Shown piece by piece: positions 5,548 to 6,410 of a stretch of DNA of 6,410 nucleotides (position 1 is its first letter; every line of letters starts with the position of its first letter). The notes below the pieces were generated by a model. The model searched no databases. It was not told where the DNA came from and saw only the letters and a program-made list of their open reading frames with translations. The position numbers were made by a program, and so were the translations under genes. Origin of the DNA: Mageeibacillus sp. UBA1193 (lineage in GTDB: Bacteria > Bacillota > Clostridia > Saccharofermentanales > Saccharofermentanaceae); contig DBYF01000005.1 of NCBI GenBank assembly GCA_002310155.1, positions 1-6,410 of the forward strand. The letters are read 5' to 3'.

Positions 5548-6410
5548 ATGCTGGATATTAAATTTGTCCGTGCAAACCCGGACGCTGTTAAGGAAAACAT
5601 CAAGAAGAAGTTTCAGGACGAGAAACTCCCGCTCGTAGACGAAGTTATCGCTTACGATAAGGAACTCCGCGAGGCGAAGACCCGCGTTGAGTATCTCCGT
5701 TCACAGAGAAATACCATCAGTAAGCAGATCGGTGCGCTGATGGGCCAGGGCAAGAAGGACGAGGCCGAGGAAGCCAAGAAGCAGGTCGCTGAGATGGCTG
5801 ATGAGATGGCGGCTCTCGACGTCAAGGAGCAGGAGCTTACCGAGAAGGTAAGAAAGATCATGCTCGTGATCCCGAATATCATCGATGATTCTGTACCGAT
5901 CGGTAAGGATGACAGCGAGAATGTCGAGAATGAGAAGTTCGGCGAGCCGGTCGTTCCGGATTTCGAGGTTCCGTATCACGTTGATATCATGGAATCCTTT
6001 GACGGTATCGACCTTGATGCCGCAAGAAAGACCAGCGGTAACGGTTTCTATTATCTGAAGGGCGATATCGCGAGACTTCACTCCGCGATCCTCTCTTATG
6101 CGAGAGACTTCATGATCGACCGCGGCTTCACATACTACGTACCGCCGTTCATGATCCGTTCTTCCGTTGTAACGGGCGTTATGAGCTTCGCTGAGATGGA
6201 GAACATGATGTATAAGATCGAGGGAGAGGACCTCTACCTGATCGGTACATCCGAGCACTCCATGATCGGTAAGTTCATCGACACGATCCTCGACGAGAGC
6301 GAACTCCCGCAGACACTGACATCCTATTCTCCGTGTTTCCGTAAGGAAGTAGGTGCTCACGGCATCGAGGAGAGAGGCGTTTACCGTATCCATCAGTTCG
6401 AGAAGCAGGA
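5548..6410 (+). CDS. serS: serine--tRNA ligase, 5' part (truncated by right edge)
   Basis: Seryl-tRNA synthetase charges tRNA-Ser, and tRNA-Sec where present, with serine in the cytoplasm. The window holds 287 complete codons of about 425 expected. The N-terminus MLDIKFVRANPD and the charged two-helix coiled coil (about 30-102), which binds the long variable arm of tRNA-Ser, are followed by the VIPNIIDDSVPIG linker (107-119). The class II catalytic domain then begins, with TSGNGFYYLKGDIARL (162-177), a TSE serine-recognition motif (234-236, normally TxE), and motif 2 starting at CFRKE (263-267) and running through RGVYRIHQFEKQE at the edge. Motif 2 reads GAHGIEERG where the Escherichia coli type has GSAGRDTRG. 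From memory this occurs in a known bacterial and archaeal subgroup, so the enzyme should be normal. The gene is on the same strand 46 bases after the cyclase, with its own promoter candidate and no T-box leader. Confidence 0.97.
   Translation, partial: MLDIKFVRANPDAVKENIKKKFQDEKLPLVDEVIAYDKELREAKTRVEYLRSQRNTISKQIGALMGQGKKDEAEEAKKQVAEMADEMAALDVKEQELTEKVRKIMLVIPNIIDDSVPIGKDDSENVENEKFGEPVVPDFEVPYHVDIMESFDGIDLDAARKTSGNGFYYLKGDIARLHSAILSYARDFMIDRGFTYYVPPFMIRSSVVTGVMSFAEMENMMYKIEGEDLYLIGTSEHSMIGKFIDTILDESELPQTLTSYSPCFRKEVGAHGIEERGVYRIHQFEKQ

Noticed and set aside
5701..6393. Antisense open frame (230 residues) opposite serS
   Set aside because: serS on the + strand is certain from its motifs, and the antisense frame has no family features.

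Overview
The window reads as a stretch of a Firmicutes (Clostridia-like) chromosome of roughly balanced base composition. The basis is AGGAGG-type ribosome binding sites, short gaps between genes, extended -10 promoter candidates of the TRTG type, and protein architectures that I associate with gut or rumen Clostridia. Those architectures are a membrane hybrid kinase with a C-terminal HPt domain and a receiver-GGDEF protein with a second, degenerate GGDEF domain. The assignment is inference. All genes lie on the + strand.

Layout: (1) Bases 1-348 are the 3' end of an unrecognised gene that is open to the left edge. (2) Bases 349-443 are a short AT-rich intergenic region with a candidate promoter. 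(3) Bases 444-1394 encode a DAGK/YegS-type lipid kinase with altered nucleotide-loop motifs. (4) Bases 1397-4126 encode a 909-residue membrane hybrid histidine kinase. (5) Bases 4131-5501 encode a response regulator with a diguanylate cyclase domain. (6) Bases 5502-5547 are a 46-base gap with a second candidate promoter. (7) Bases 5548-6410 are the 5' two-thirds of serS, cut by the right edge.

The lipid kinase, hybrid kinase and cyclase genes are separated by 2 and 4 bases. The ribosome binding site of each downstream gene lies inside the end of the gene before it, so the three probably form one operon with translational coupling. The likely signal path is kinase His203, receiver Asp613, HPt His761, then Asp54 of the separate response regulator, ending in c-di-GMP synthesis. 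The kinase has about six membrane helices and no visible extracellular sensor domain, so it may sense something within the membrane. The lipid-kinase neighbour makes a link between membrane-lipid state and c-di-GMP a reasonable hypothesis, though nothing in the sequence proves it.

The most notable points are the GGSGT and GMTND variants in the lipid kinase; an unphosphorylatable pseudo-receiver and a C-terminal two-repeat helical tail in the hybrid kinase; a cyclase that lacks the Arg of the RxxD feedback-inhibition site and carries a degenerate second GGDEF-like domain; and serS without room for a T-box leader. I saw no RNA gene, insertion sequence, CRISPR array or clear rho-independent terminator. 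I would call the module an interesting variation on known parts, not a wholly new system.
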